From CALVLD01 sp964467585 (GTDB taxonomy: Bacteria; Bacillota; Clostridia; Christensenellales; CAG-138): a DNA stretch of 64,000 bases. The notes below the pieces were generated by a model. The model was not told where the DNA came from. It was given only the letters and a program-made list of their open reading frames with translations, and ran no database searches. The stretch spans positions 242,681 to 306,680 of the forward strand of contig CAYXRF010000001.1 of the NCBI GenBank assembly GCA_964467585.1, read 5' to 3'. The translations under genes were made by a program, and so were the position numbers. This document shows positions 1-9,028 of this stretch, piece by piece (position 1 is the stretch's first letter; the number at the start of each line of letters is the position of its first letter).

Positions 1-2
1 TA

Positions 3-776
3 ATGGGCGACACAGCCAACAGGTTCAATCAAAAAGCAAGCCTTGCAAGCATACTTCACATAAAAAAGGATTCTGTATGGCTGAGGCTTGCGGAAACCTT
101 CATCGCAGTCATGGCTGCATTCGGCGTGATTATTCTTATTGCACTTCCCTTTACCGGTCAGCAGAAATGGTATTGGCTAATTGAAAAATACTACAATACT
201 GCCACTTCATATGATTATGCAACTGTAAACGCATATAACTTTTGGGCGCTTATCGGTGCAAATTGGAAGAGCATAGATACAGAATTTATGGGAGCGACAT
301 ACGGCAAATGGGGTTCGGCTTTTATGGTGACCTCGGTTGTGCTTTCAATAGGCTTATATGTATTTGATTCATTGAAGCATAAGGGCACCTACAGGGCGCT
401 GCCTCTTTCAATGGCTTTCATGTTTGCGGGGATATTTACGTTTGGGCACTATATGCATGAACGCTACCTTTTCCCCATATTGATGCTGCTCATGATAGCG
501 TTCATAATTTATAATGACAAACGTCTGCTGTGGACATATATCGCATACAGCGCATCGCTTATGCTCAACTGCATGGCGGCATACTACTACTCGGAATACT
601 TTGATTACCATCTCTACTGGGATGAAAAGCTCATATTCTTCGGTTCGCTGCTGAACATGAGAATTTTCGCATGGTTTGCATATGTTACGTTCGATCTTAC
701 AATCCGAAGTAAGCCATGGCACAGTTATTGCTGCGACGAGTCGTCGATAAGCGGTGCTCAACGCCTAAAACGTTAA
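3..776 (+). CDS. Membrane glycosyltransferase, C-terminal part (5' end outside window)
   Basis: The reading frame is open to the left edge, so the first ATG seen need not be the real start. The 257 residues contain about six hydrophobic segments and the motif GHYMHERYLFP (near residue 148), typical of bacterial polytopic mannosyl/glucosyltransferases that use polyprenyl-phosphate sugars. It should sit in the cytoplasmic membrane with catalysis on the outer face; the catalytic N-terminal loop is not in the window. The next gene is also a polytopic glycosyltransferase and is followed by a GtrA-type protein, so the cluster probably glycosylates wall polymers or surface proteins. The family is inferred from this motif and topology only; the substrate is unknown. 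Confidence 0.6.
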   Translation: MGDTANRFNQKASLASILHIKKDSVWLRLAETFIAVMAAFGVIILIALPFTGQQKWYWLIEKYYNTATSYDYATVNAYNFWALIGANWKSIDTEFMGATYGKWGSAFMVTSVVLSIGLYVFDSLKHKGTYRALPLSMAFMFAGIFTFGHYMHERYLFPILMLLMIAFIIYNDKRLLWTYIAYSASLMLNCMAAYYYSEYFDYHLYWDEKLIFFGSLLNMRIFAWFAYVTFDLTIRSKPWHSYCCDESSISGAQRLKR

Positions 777-847
777 ACGGGCTTGCGATTGTTCCAATAT
801 GTGGTATTATTGTTGCAGAACATCTTCTGCTTGAAAGGGGTTTCAAC

Positions 848-3655
848 GTGACAAAACGAATTCTTGCGGCATTGGTAACGGCAATTATCATACTCACGTT
901 TACGGGAGCGGTTTTTGCAGAGACCGACAATGCTTCGCAAAGCAGCGTGATTGTTGCAAATGCGGGCTTTGAAACGTTGGATGACAACGGATTACCGGCA
1001 CTTTGGGAGTTTGGCTCATATCTCTATGACAATGGGGTTTCTAACGCAGACGCGTCTGCAGCTGCGGAGGTTGACGTATCGGGCGGCGGATATGTTCTGC
1101 ATATTTCAAGCACTGCCGAGGATGACGTCCGATTTGCTCAGACAATCACTGTTGAGCCGAACAGCACATATAAAATATCATGCAGAATCAAAACGTCAAA
1201 TGTCGAGGGCGGCGCAGGCGCAAATATCGGCATGATTGGCGGATTTATTGCTTGCTCCACGGCAATAACAGGCACAAATGACTGGCAGAATGCGGAGCTC
1301 ATCGGCGTCACAGATTCAGACCAAACAACCATCTGTATTGCTTGCAGACTTGGCGGGTACAGTGCGCTTTCACGCGGCGACGTATGGTATGATGATATCA
1401 AGGTTGAAAAGCTGACTGATTATTCAGGTCAAACCGTCAACTTCTTTGTAAGCTCGTCCATTGCAGATTCCGGGTCTGACAATTCGTCAAATGGATCGAG
1501 GATTATCGGCATAATCATTCTTTGCCTGCTGGGACTTGCCGTGCTTATATTCGCAATCTGGAGCATATGCAACAAAAACGGTGCAGGGGCAGGCAATAAC
1601 AAGCGTCAAGACAAATCCGGCACAAAGTATCCTTCCGTCAGCAAAGAAGAACGTGTTCGCACAGATGCATTAAACGAGATTCGCGGCACGGATTTCTTTG
1701 ATATGCGGCAGAATTCCATCCCCCGTCCAACCGATACAAAGCTGCACTTCAAGCGTTTGGATTGGATATTTATGATTGGCCTCACCGTGGTTTATGGCGT
1801 TGTAGCCTTGCTAAACCTCGGAACCACCGCTTCTCCGGAAAGCTATTGGTCGGCAGCCAAGGGCGATTCTATACGAATTGAATTTGACGGTGAGTATACC
1901 GTTTCGGACGTGTGGCAAAATTCGGGCATTTGCAAATCCTGCACATATACCATCACAGGCGACTCGGGGACTTCATTGAGCCAGAGTATTGAATACGGTC
2001 AGATGTATAGATGGACAAAGCTCGGCGGTCTTTCACAAAGCACTACGGGAGTAACCGTTACCGTTCAAAACGGGACTGCATGGATAAACGAGCTTGCCTT
2101 TTTTGACAGCGATGGAAATCAAATTAGCTGTCACACATCTGACGGCAGCGCATCACCCTTAATTGACGAGCAGGACACGGTTCCCGCATACCCAAGCTAT
2201 TTCAACGGAATGTATTTTGACGAGCTCTATCATGGAAGAACAGCTTATGAGCATCTCAATAATTTGGAGGTATACGAGTGGACGCACCCGCCCCTTGGGA
2301 AGCTTCTCATTTCAGTGGGCATAGCCATATTTGGGATGAATCCATTCGGGTGGCGCATAATCGGTACACTTTTTGGCATAGCAATGATACCGGTGATGTA
2401 TTGCTTCTCAAAAAGACTGTTCAAGCGTCCTGAATTGGCTTTCCTTGCCTCATTCCTGTTCGCGTTCGACTTTATGCACTTTACGCAGACAAGAATAGCA
2501 ACTATTGACGTATACGGTGTGTTCTTCATACTTTTAATGACCTACTTCATGTACAAATTTCTGTGCATTGATATTGGCGACAGCACAAAAAAGATGCTTG
2601 CTCCGCTTGCTCTTTCGGGCATATTCTTTGGGCTTGGCAGCGCCAGCAAATGGATATGTCTGTATACGGGCGTGGGCTTGGCTGTGATGTTCTTTACCAA
2701 GCTGATCGTAATGGGTGTTAAGAGCTACAAGCTCACAAAGGCAAGCAAAGCAGCTTCGGACGAAAATCTGATTGGCAAATTCTGGAAGCGCTGCACAGTT
2801 CTTTGCGCATGGTGCCTGCTTTTCTTTGTGGCAATACCATCCGTAATATATTGTGCTTCTTACTTCAGGTATTACACAAGCATGTGGAAGCCTGACGCAC
2901 AGAAGCAAGAGCTGGTTGACAGATATCAGCGGGGCGAATACACAACCGAGGAAGACGGCATTGTCAGCTATGAAGATGTTGAGCTTACGCTTTCGCAGGA
3001 GATAAAAACGTATCTTACCGGAGTTTGGAATAACCAAACATCTATGTACAGCTACCACAGCGGCTTGGACTCTGTCCACAGCGCCGCCTCCGTTTGGTGG
3101 GAGTGGCTCCTTAATCTCAGACCGACATGGTTTTATGTAGGCTATAACGCACCGGGCGAGAACATCGTCAGCACAATCAGCACGTTTGGCAATCCAATGG
3201 TTTGGTTAGTGTGCCTTGCGGGCACAATTGCGCTTATTGTGCTGCTAATCATCAGAAAAAAGAGATTCTCGTGGGATTCGTTCATGATATTCGTGTGCAT
3301 TGCCTCGTCATTGCTTCCGTGGGTGTTTGTAACGCGCAGCACATATGCATATCATTATTTTGCGACGGTACCATTCATAATTCTTGCATCGGTAAGCGTT
3401 TTGAAGTATATCGAAGACAAACATGCATTCAACGTTAAGTTTGATAAAACAACAAGCGGCTTACTCATTCCGTCAATCAAGTGGATTTGGATAGGATTGG
3501 TTGCGTTGATGTTCATTGTTTTCTATCCTGTGATATCAGGTTATCCGGTTCCCGGAGATTATGTGCTTGGGCTGCAATGGGTACCATTCTTCAAATTTGA
3601 GTCCGGTGAACGTACCATACGCATAGGGTGGACATTCCTCGGATATGGCGATTGA
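848..3655 (+). CDS. PMT-family (GT39) protein mannosyltransferase with lectin-like N-terminal domain
   Basis: A 935-residue protein from GTG 848, chosen because GAAAGGGG lies just upstream and the first residues form a signal peptide ending VFA. Residues about 30-190 resemble a CBM4/9-like carbohydrate-binding domain (start NAGFETLDDNG, end WYDDIKVEKL). A membrane segment follows (IIGIIILCLLGLAVLIFAIW), then a polytopic GT39 region. After its first helix comes an unusual extracytoplasmic beta-rich insert, then the catalytic-type loop with MYFDELYHGR and EWTHPPLGK, matching the Asp-Glu motif of protein O-mannosyltransferases that take mannose from a polyprenyl phosphate. It ends 12 bases before the GtrA-like gene and is probably cotranscribed with it. 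Family assignment is firm; the acceptor is unknown. Confidence 0.85.
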   Translation: MTKRILAALVTAIIILTFTGAVFAETDNASQSSVIVANAGFETLDDNGLPALWEFGSYLYDNGVSNADASAAAEVDVSGGGYVLHISSTAEDDVRFAQTITVEPNSTYKISCRIKTSNVEGGAGANIGMIGGFIACSTAITGTNDWQNAELIGVTDSDQTTICIACRLGGYSALSRGDVWYDDIKVEKLTDYSGQTVNFFVSSSIADSGSDNSSNGSRIIGIIILCLLGLAVLIFAIWSICNKNGAGAGNNKRQDKSGTKYPSVSKEERVRTDALNEIRGTDFFDMRQNSIPRPTDTKLHFKRLDWIFMIGLTVVYGVVALLNLGTTASPESYWSAAKGDSIRIEFDGEYTVSDVWQNSGICKSCTYTITGDSGTSLSQSIEYGQMYRWTKLGGLSQSTTGVTVTVQNGTAWINELAFFDSDGNQISCHTSDGSASPLIDEQDTVPAYPSYFNGMYFDELYHGRTAYEHLNNLEVYEWTHPPLGKLLISVGIAIFGMNPFGWRIIGTLFGIAMIPVMYCFSKRLFKRPELAFLASFLFAFDFMHFTQTRIATIDVYGVFFILLMTYFMYKFLCIDIGDSTKKMLAPLALSGIFFGLGSASKWICLYTGVGLAVMFFTKLIVMGVKSYKLTKASKAASDENLIGKFWKRCTVLCAWCLLFFVAIPSVIYCASYFRYYTSMWKPDAQKQELVDRYQRGEYTTEEDGIVSYEDVELTLSQEIKTYLTGVWNNQTSMYSYHSGLDSVHSAASVWWEWLLNLRPTWFYVGYNAPGENIVSTISTFGNPMVWLVCLAGTIALIVLLIIRKKRFSWDSFMIFVCIASSLLPWVFVTRSTYAYHYFATVPFIILASVSVLKYIEDKHAFNVKFDKTTSGLLIPSIKWIWIGLVALMFIVFYPVISGYPVPGDYVLGLQWVPFFKFESGERTIRIGWTFLGYGD

Positions 3656-3667
3656 TGGAGGTTGAAT

Positions 3668-4201
3668 ATGGCGATTGAAAAAAAACACACGATTATCCAG
3701 TTTTTGAAGTTTGCCGCCGTTGGCGTGCTTAATACCCTTATCGATCTTGGGGTGTTCTATTTGCTTCGAAATTTTTTGCAGTTCAACACCGTATTGGCGC
3801 ATTGCATCTCCTTCACATGCGGTGTGTTAAACAGCTATCTGTTCAACTCGTCGTGGACTTTCAAAAAGGAGCACAAGCATACATTCCGCGAATTTGCATC
3901 GTTTATTGCTGTCAATCTGATTATTCTTGCGCTGTCGCTCGGATTAATATATCTTCTTGAGCATTATGTGTTTGTTAAAATGAGCTTTGCAAATACATTA
4001 TACGCAACCTTCTTTGGTAAATTCTTCGAAAGCGTGGAGAAGCTTAACTCAATGGTATGCAAGATCGTAATCATGCCTGCGACTTGGTTGCTCAACTTTA
4101 TTTTGAACAAGCTTATTGTGTTCAAAAGCAAGGGCGGCGGTGCTAATTTGGATTCCGAGCATGCCGGCGACATTACAGACGAATCAAAGCGTGATAACTA
4201 A
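3668..4201 (+). CDS. GtrA-like membrane protein
   Basis: A 177-residue protein with four hydrophobic helices and the GtrA signature FLKFAAVGVLNTLIDLGVFYLL near the N-terminus, followed by SYLFNSSWTFKKE. GtrA-type proteins are thought to help move polyprenyl-linked sugars across the membrane for glycosylation of wall teichoic acids or O-antigen. ATG 3668 was chosen over an in-frame TTG at 3662 because TGGAGG (3656-3661) is at the right distance. It is 12 bases downstream of the GT39 gene, which would supply the matching transferase. A GtrB-type glycosyltransferase, the usual partner, lies far away at 31134 on the other strand. Confidence 0.85.
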   Translation: MAIEKKHTIIQFLKFAAVGVLNTLIDLGVFYLLRNFLQFNTVLAHCISFTCGVLNSYLFNSSWTFKKEHKHTFREFASFIAVNLIILALSLGLIYLLEHYVFVKMSFANTLYATFFGKFFESVEKLNSMVCKIVIMPATWLLNFILNKLIVFKSKGGGANLDSEHAGDITDESKRDN

Positions 4202-4229
4202 TCATCTATGAATTGGAAGTGATATTTGG

Positions 4230-5762
4230 GTGCTTGCAAAGCTGAAAAGCTGTGGCCTTATTGGTATCAACGGTTGTCCTGTCAGCGTTGAGGTGGATTT
4301 GTCGTATGGCTTTGTTCGATATGACACAGTTGGCTTGCCTGATAATGCGGTAAAGGAGTCTAAAGAGAGGGTCAGGTCCGCGATTATCAACAGCGGATAC
4401 TCTTTTCCGGATGCACGGATAGTTATCAATCTGGCGCCCGCGGATATACGAAAGGCGGGCACCATTTATGACCTGCCGATTGCTTTGGGCATTCTTGCTG
4501 CTCAGGGAATCATTCCGGTTGACTCCGCAGAAAAGTATGTTACTCTCGGAGAATTGGCTTTGGACGGTTCCGTCAGAGGGATTACGGGCGTGCTTCCGAT
4601 GATAATTGACGCGCATGATCGCGGGGATAGATGCGTGTTGCTGTCGGCTGAAAATGCGGAAGAAGCTGCTTGCGTTGACGGAATGATGGTGATCCCTATA
4701 TCGTCGCTTCAGGACGCCTGTCGTTTTCTTCGTCACGATATTGACATTCCTCCTTTTCCAACCGTTGAATGGAACAGCTCTGACACAAGATTTTCGCATG
4801 ACTTTTGCCATATTAAGGGGCAGCAATCCGCGAAGCGCGCAGCAGAGATTGCGGTTGCGGGCAATCACAACATATTGATGATCGGCACTCCCGGTTCGGG
4901 CAAAACAATGCTTGCAAGGAGCATTCCTTCGATTCTTCCCGAGCTTACTTTGCAGGAGGCAATGGAAATAACAAGGATTCATTCTGTCGCAGGAGAATTG
5001 CGCGGATGCGGAGGCTTGGTACGCGAACGCCCATTCAGAGCGCCTCATCACTCAGCGTCGATTCCCGCGCTTGTCGGCGGGGGAGCAAACGCTTTACCGG
5101 GAGAAATCAGCCTGTCGCATTACGGCGTTTTGTTCATGGATGAGTTTCCGGAGTTTCCGTCAAGCGTTCTCGAAGCGTTAAGGCAGCCGCTTGAGGACGG
5201 AATAGTTACAATAACCAGAGCGGCGGCAAAGGCGACATATCCTGCGGACTTCATGCTTGTTGCCGCTATGAATCCATGTCCCTGTGGCAACTTCGGTTCA
5301 AAGATAAAGGAGTGCAGATGTACTCCCATGCAGATCAGCAGATACAGAAATCGCATAAGCGCTCCATTGCTTGATCGTCTTGACATTCATGTTGAAATGA
5401 CAGAGGTGAGCTATGAGGATTTGACGTCAACCTCTGAAGGCGAATGCTCTGCCTCAATTAGAGAACGTGTATGCCGCGCCCGCAGAATTCAGCGTGCAAG
5501 ATATGCTGACGAGGGAATACTTTACAACTCACAGCTCGGGAACATACAGCTTCAGCGATACTGTCGCATGAGTGCGGAGGCAGAACAGCTTTTGAAAGTT
5601 GCGTATACCAAGCTAAAGCTTTCGGCACGCGCATATACACGAGTTATAAAGGTTGCAAGAACAATAGCGGATATCGATATGGTTGAGGAGATTGGCAGGC
5701 GCCACATTGCGGAGGCAGTTCAGTACAGAGGGCTTGACGAAAAGTATTGGGGTGCGCTGTGA
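4230..5762 (+). CDS. comM: YifB/ComM family magnesium chelatase-like AAA ATPase
   Basis: A 510-residue AAA+ ATPase of standard family length. It starts with the N-terminal ChlI-like fold (LPDNAVKESKERVRSAI). Walker A GTPGSGKT is at residues 219-226, Walker B is in FMDEFPEF, and the family motif AAMNPCPCGNFG follows, with the C-terminal Mg-chelatase domain (RAYTRVIKVARTIADI). ComM is a helicase that promotes branch migration during integration of transforming DNA in naturally competent bacteria. The start is GTG 4230 after GGAAGTG. The stop overlaps the GTG start of dprA, another transformation gene, so the pair is translationally coupled. Family call is firm; a role in competence here is inferred. 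Confidence 0.92.
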   Translation: MLAKLKSCGLIGINGCPVSVEVDLSYGFVRYDTVGLPDNAVKESKERVRSAIINSGYSFPDARIVINLAPADIRKAGTIYDLPIALGILAAQGIIPVDSAEKYVTLGELALDGSVRGITGVLPMIIDAHDRGDRCVLLSAENAEEAACVDGMMVIPISSLQDACRFLRHDIDIPPFPTVEWNSSDTRFSHDFCHIKGQQSAKRAAEIAVAGNHNILMIGTPGSGKTMLARSIPSILPELTLQEAMEITRIHSVAGELRGCGGLVRERPFRAPHHSASIPALVGGGANALPGEISLSHYGVLFMDEFPEFPSSVLEALRQPLEDGIVTITRAAAKATYPADFMLVAAMNPCPCGNFGSKIKECRCTPMQISRYRNRISAPLLDRLDIHVEMTEVSYEDLTSTSEGECSASIRERVCRARRIQRARYADEGILYNSQLGNIQLQRYCRMSAEAEQLLKVAYTKLKLSARAYTRVIKVARTIADIDMVEEIGRRHIAEAVQYRGLDEKYWGAL

Positions 5763-6874
5763 ACGAATACACAGAAAACGATATTACTTGGCTTTGGCTT
5801 AGCAGATCACTTGGAACTTCGGTAAAGCTGATTGATAACCTTGTCGGCGTTAACGATGGTATTTGCGATTTGCGCAAAAAGGCAACAGCACACGAGCTTA
5901 ACTGCGAGGGGGTGCTTCAGCAGGAACAGCTTACAAAGCTTGAAAAAAACGCACATGATGAATCAATGTACGAGTTTATCGATAAGCTGGATTCTTTAAG
6001 CATTACTGCCGTTACACGCTCATCGGAAAGCTATCCGCAGCTGCTTGCACACATATATGATCCTCCGATTGTTCTTTACGTTAAAGGAAGGCTCAAAAGC
6101 AATATTCAGCGTCCGATATCAATTATTGGCTCCCGAAAACCATCCCGCTACGGATTGGATATGGCGGAGGTGTTTGCACAAAAGCTTGCGGAACGCGGAT
6201 TTTGTGTTGTTTCGGGTATGGCTATAGGGTGTGACTCAGCGGCGGCAAAAGGCGCACTGAAAGCAATGGGCAATGATTATCCAACGATTGCCGTTTTGGG
6301 AAGCGGCGTTAATGTCGTCTATCCGCCCACGGGGAAGCAACTCTATGATGAGATAATCTCTCGCGGTGCGGTTATTTCAGAATTTTTGCCAAATTCTACA
6401 CCCACAGCATTTTCCTTTCCGCAAAGAAACAGAATAATCAGCGGACTGTCAAAGGGCGTTCTTGTGATTGAAGCAGGTGAAAAAAGCGGTACAATGATAA
6501 CAGTAGACTTTGCTCAAGAACAAGGCAGGGACGTTTTTGCAATCCCGGGCAGACTTACTGACAGAATGAGCATGGGAACAAATTCTCTAATAAAAAGCGG
6601 CTACGCAAAGCCTGTATTTGATATTGAAGACATTCTATATGAGTATGGTATGCCCATTGAAGACACGCCCCCATCGATAATTGCTCAGGTTAACACGGCG
6701 GAGCTGCATCCAATTCAGCAGCAGGTGTACGAGATATTGCTGAGAGGGGAACGTAATGTCGATGAATTGTGTGACGAAACACATATTTCAATGTCTGAAC
6801 TGAATACATACTTGACAGAAATGGAATTATCGGGAATAATAAAGCAATTGTCGTACAGACTGTACAGCGTTTGA
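5759..6874 (+). CDS. dprA: DNA-processing protein DprA
   Basis: A 371-residue DprA/Smf protein. The Rossmann-like core shows GSRKPSRYG, VSGMAIGCDSAAAKGAL, VLGSGVNVVYPP, FPQRNRIISGLS and EAGEKSGTMITVDFA, and the C-terminus is a winged-helix segment. DprA binds incoming single-stranded DNA and loads RecA. GTG 5759 overlaps the comM stop (GTGA), which is why it is preferred to the TTG at 5747. topA begins 40 bases downstream, and the order comM-dprA-topA-trmFO-hslVU matches many Firmicutes. Confidence 0.93.
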   Translation: MNEYTENDITWLWLSRSLGTSVKLIDNLVGVNDGICDLRKKATAHELNCEGVLQQEQLTKLEKNAHDESMYEFIDKLDSLSITAVTRSSESYPQLLAHIYDPPIVLYVKGRLKSNIQRPISIIGSRKPSRYGLDMAEVFAQKLAERGFCVVSGMAIGCDSAAAKGALKAMGNDYPTIAVLGSGVNVVYPPTGKQLYDEIISRGAVISEFLPNSTPTAFSFPQRNRIISGLSKGVLVIEAGEKSGTMITVDFAQEQGRDVFAIPGRLTDRMSMGTNSLIKSGYAKPVFDIEDILYEYGMPIEDTPPSIIAQVNTAELHPIQQQVYEILLRGERNVDELCDETHISMSELNTYLTEMELSGIIKQLSYRLYSV

Positions 6875-6913
6875 TGTGCAGCCATTAAGAAAGGGAAAAG
6901 GATTACTGCTTAT

Positions 6914-9028
6914 ATGACGGATACTCTTGTTATTGTAGAGTCGCCCGCAAAGGCGAAAACAATAGGAAAATACCTTGGAAGCAAATACAAGGTCATTGCT
7001 TCCAACGGTCATGTTCGTGATTTGCCAAAAAGTCAACTTGGCGTTGACGTTGATAACGGCTTTGCGCCAAAGTATATAACACTTCGCGGCAGAGGCGAGG
7101 TTCTTGAAAAGATTCGCAAGGAAGCAAAGCAGGCAAAGCGTATACTGCTTGCAACCGACCCTGATAGAGAGGGCGAGGCAATATCGTGGCATCTTGCCGC
7201 CATACTCAAGCTTGACCCAAGCAGCGAGTGCAGAGTTGTGTTCAACGAGATCACAAAATCCGTACTGCAGGCGTCCATAAAAAAAGCACGTCCTATCGAT
7301 GAAAATCTTGTGGATGCTCAGCAGGCGAGGCGTGTGCTTGACAGGCTTGTCGGCTACAAAATCAGTCCGCTGCTATGGGCAAAAATTCGCAAAGGTCTTT
7401 CAGCGGGAAGGGTGCAGTCTGTCGCAGCAAGGATAATTTGCGATCGTGAGCAAGAAATTATGGATTTTATTCCTGAAGAATACTGGAACATTACCGCAAC
7501 GCTTCGCAATCCGCACGGGAGAAGAAGCATTGCCGCAAAGTTCTATGGCTTTAATGGTGAAAAAACTGATATATGCTGTGAGGCTGATGCAAAAAAAGTT
7601 GTTGAGGCGTCAACCGATAAGCCTTTCAAGGTTGATGATATAAAAAAAGCTGATAAGGTGCGCCATGCGCCGCCTCCGTTTACAACAAGCAGCATGCTTC
7701 AAGAAGCTTCAAGGAAGATTGGGCTTACCCCCAAGGTTACGATGTCTATTGCCCAACAGCTTTATGAGGGCATCGATATTGTCGGACAGGGAAGCACCGG
7801 ACTGATATCGTACATACGAACCGATTCGGTACGCGTTTCAAATGAGGCGCAGGCAATCGCCATCGATTTTATCAAATCTGAGTATGGCGACAATTACGCA
7901 CCCGCCAAGCCCAATGTTTACAAGGGGCGCAGCAACGCGCAGGACGCGCACGAAGCCATTCGTCCAACAAATATTATGCTTTCTCCGTTGATGCTCAAGG
8001 ACTCAATGTCAAACGCTCAATATAAACTATACAAACTAATATATGAACGGTTCATAGCAAGCCAGATGACAAACGCACTATATGAAACGACTGTCGTGGT
8101 GCTTAATGCTGATGAATGCACATATAAGGCAAACGGCATTAAAACCGTTTTTGACGGATACACGCATATTTACACTGAGGGCAATGATGAATCTGAGGAG
8201 AAGGAGAACACATTGCCGGAGGTGAGGATGGGCGATGTGTTAACTCCGCTTATAATCATCCCGGAACAGCATTTTACTCAACCTCCATCCAGATATACCG
8301 AGGCGTCTTTGGTTAAAGCTTTGGAAGAAAAGGGGATTGGACGTCCAAGCACCTATTCTCCCACGATTTCAACAATAATCGACAGAGGTTATGTGCGCAG
8401 AGAGAAAAAACAGCTTATACCCACGGACCTTGGTTTTGTTGTAAATCAGCTTATGAAGGATAACTTTGCCGATATTGTTGACGTCCGTTTTACCGCCGAT
8501 ATGGAGAAAAAGCTTGATGATGTTGAGGGGGGAAGCAAGCAATGGCAGGACGTTGTCTCTGATTTTTACGCTCCATTCGAAAAATCCGTTGAGGCAGCCT
8601 TTCAAAATGTTGAAAAGGTTACATTAGAGGACGAGGTTTCTGACGTTGTGTGTGATCAATGTGGGGCTATGATGGTTTATAAGATGGGTAAATATGGCAG
8701 ATTCCTTGCCTGCCCAAACTATCCTGAATGCAAAAATACTAAAAACATTCGTGAATACATAAATGTTAAGTGCCCGTTATGCGGGGCGGAGCTTGTTAAG
8801 CTGCACGCAAAGAAAGGCGGACGTGCATTCTACGGATGTGAACGTCATCCCGATTGCAAATTTGTTTCATGGGATAAGCCGCTTGCGGAAAACTGCCCTC
8901 AGTGCGGCAAATACATGGTCCAGAAGGTTGGCAGGTATGGAAGCTACAAGGCTTGCTCCGATAAGGATTGCGGCTATGTGTTCCGTCCCGCCGGCAAAAA
9001 TAAATCAACTGAAATGGAAAATGAGTGA
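6914..9028 (+). CDS. topA: DNA topoisomerase I
   Basis: A 704-residue type IA topoisomerase that relaxes negative supercoils by cutting one strand. The N-terminal TOPRIM domain has VIVESPAKAKTI and the acidic DPDRE (82-86). The catalytic tyrosine is Y300 in SYIRTDS. Three C-terminal four-cysteine zinc ribbons follow: CDQCG...CPNYPEC, CPLCG...CERHPDC and CPQCG...CSDKDC. ATG 6914 lies after an AGAAAGGGAAAAGG stretch. The stop overlaps the trmFO start (TGATG). Length and all domains are normal. Confidence 0.97.
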   Translation: MTDTLVIVESPAKAKTIGKYLGSKYKVIASNGHVRDLPKSQLGVDVDNGFAPKYITLRGRGEVLEKIRKEAKQAKRILLATDPDREGEAISWHLAAILKLDPSSECRVVFNEITKSVLQASIKKARPIDENLVDAQQARRVLDRLVGYKISPLLWAKIRKGLSAGRVQSVAARIICDREQEIMDFIPEEYWNITATLRNPHGRRSIAAKFYGFNGEKTDICCEADAKKVVEASTDKPFKVDDIKKADKVRHAPPPFTTSSMLQEASRKIGLTPKVTMSIAQQLYEGIDIVGQGSTGLISYIRTDSVRVSNEAQAIAIDFIKSEYGDNYAPAKPNVYKGRSNAQDAHEAIRPTNIMLSPLMLKDSMSNAQYKLYKLIYERFIASQMTNALYETTVVVLNADECTYKANGIKTVFDGYTHIYTEGNDESEEKENTLPEVRMGDVLTPLIIIPEQHFTQPPSRYTEASLVKALEEKGIGRPSTYSPTISTIIDRGYVRREKKQLIPTDLGFVVNQLMKDNFADIVDVRFTADMEKKLDDVEGGSKQWQDVVSDFYAPFEKSVEAAFQNVEKVTLEDEVSDVVCDQCGAMMVYKMGKYGRFLACPNYPECKNTKNIREYINVKCPLCGAELVKLHAKKGGRAFYGCERHPDCKFVSWDKPLAENCPQCGKYMVQKVGRYGSYKACSDKDCGYVFRPAGKNKSTEMENE

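Noticed and set aside
4206..5051. 281-codon minus-strand ORF opposite comM
   Set aside because: A shadow of comM: Arg/His-rich translation, no ribosome site, and comM has complete family motifs.
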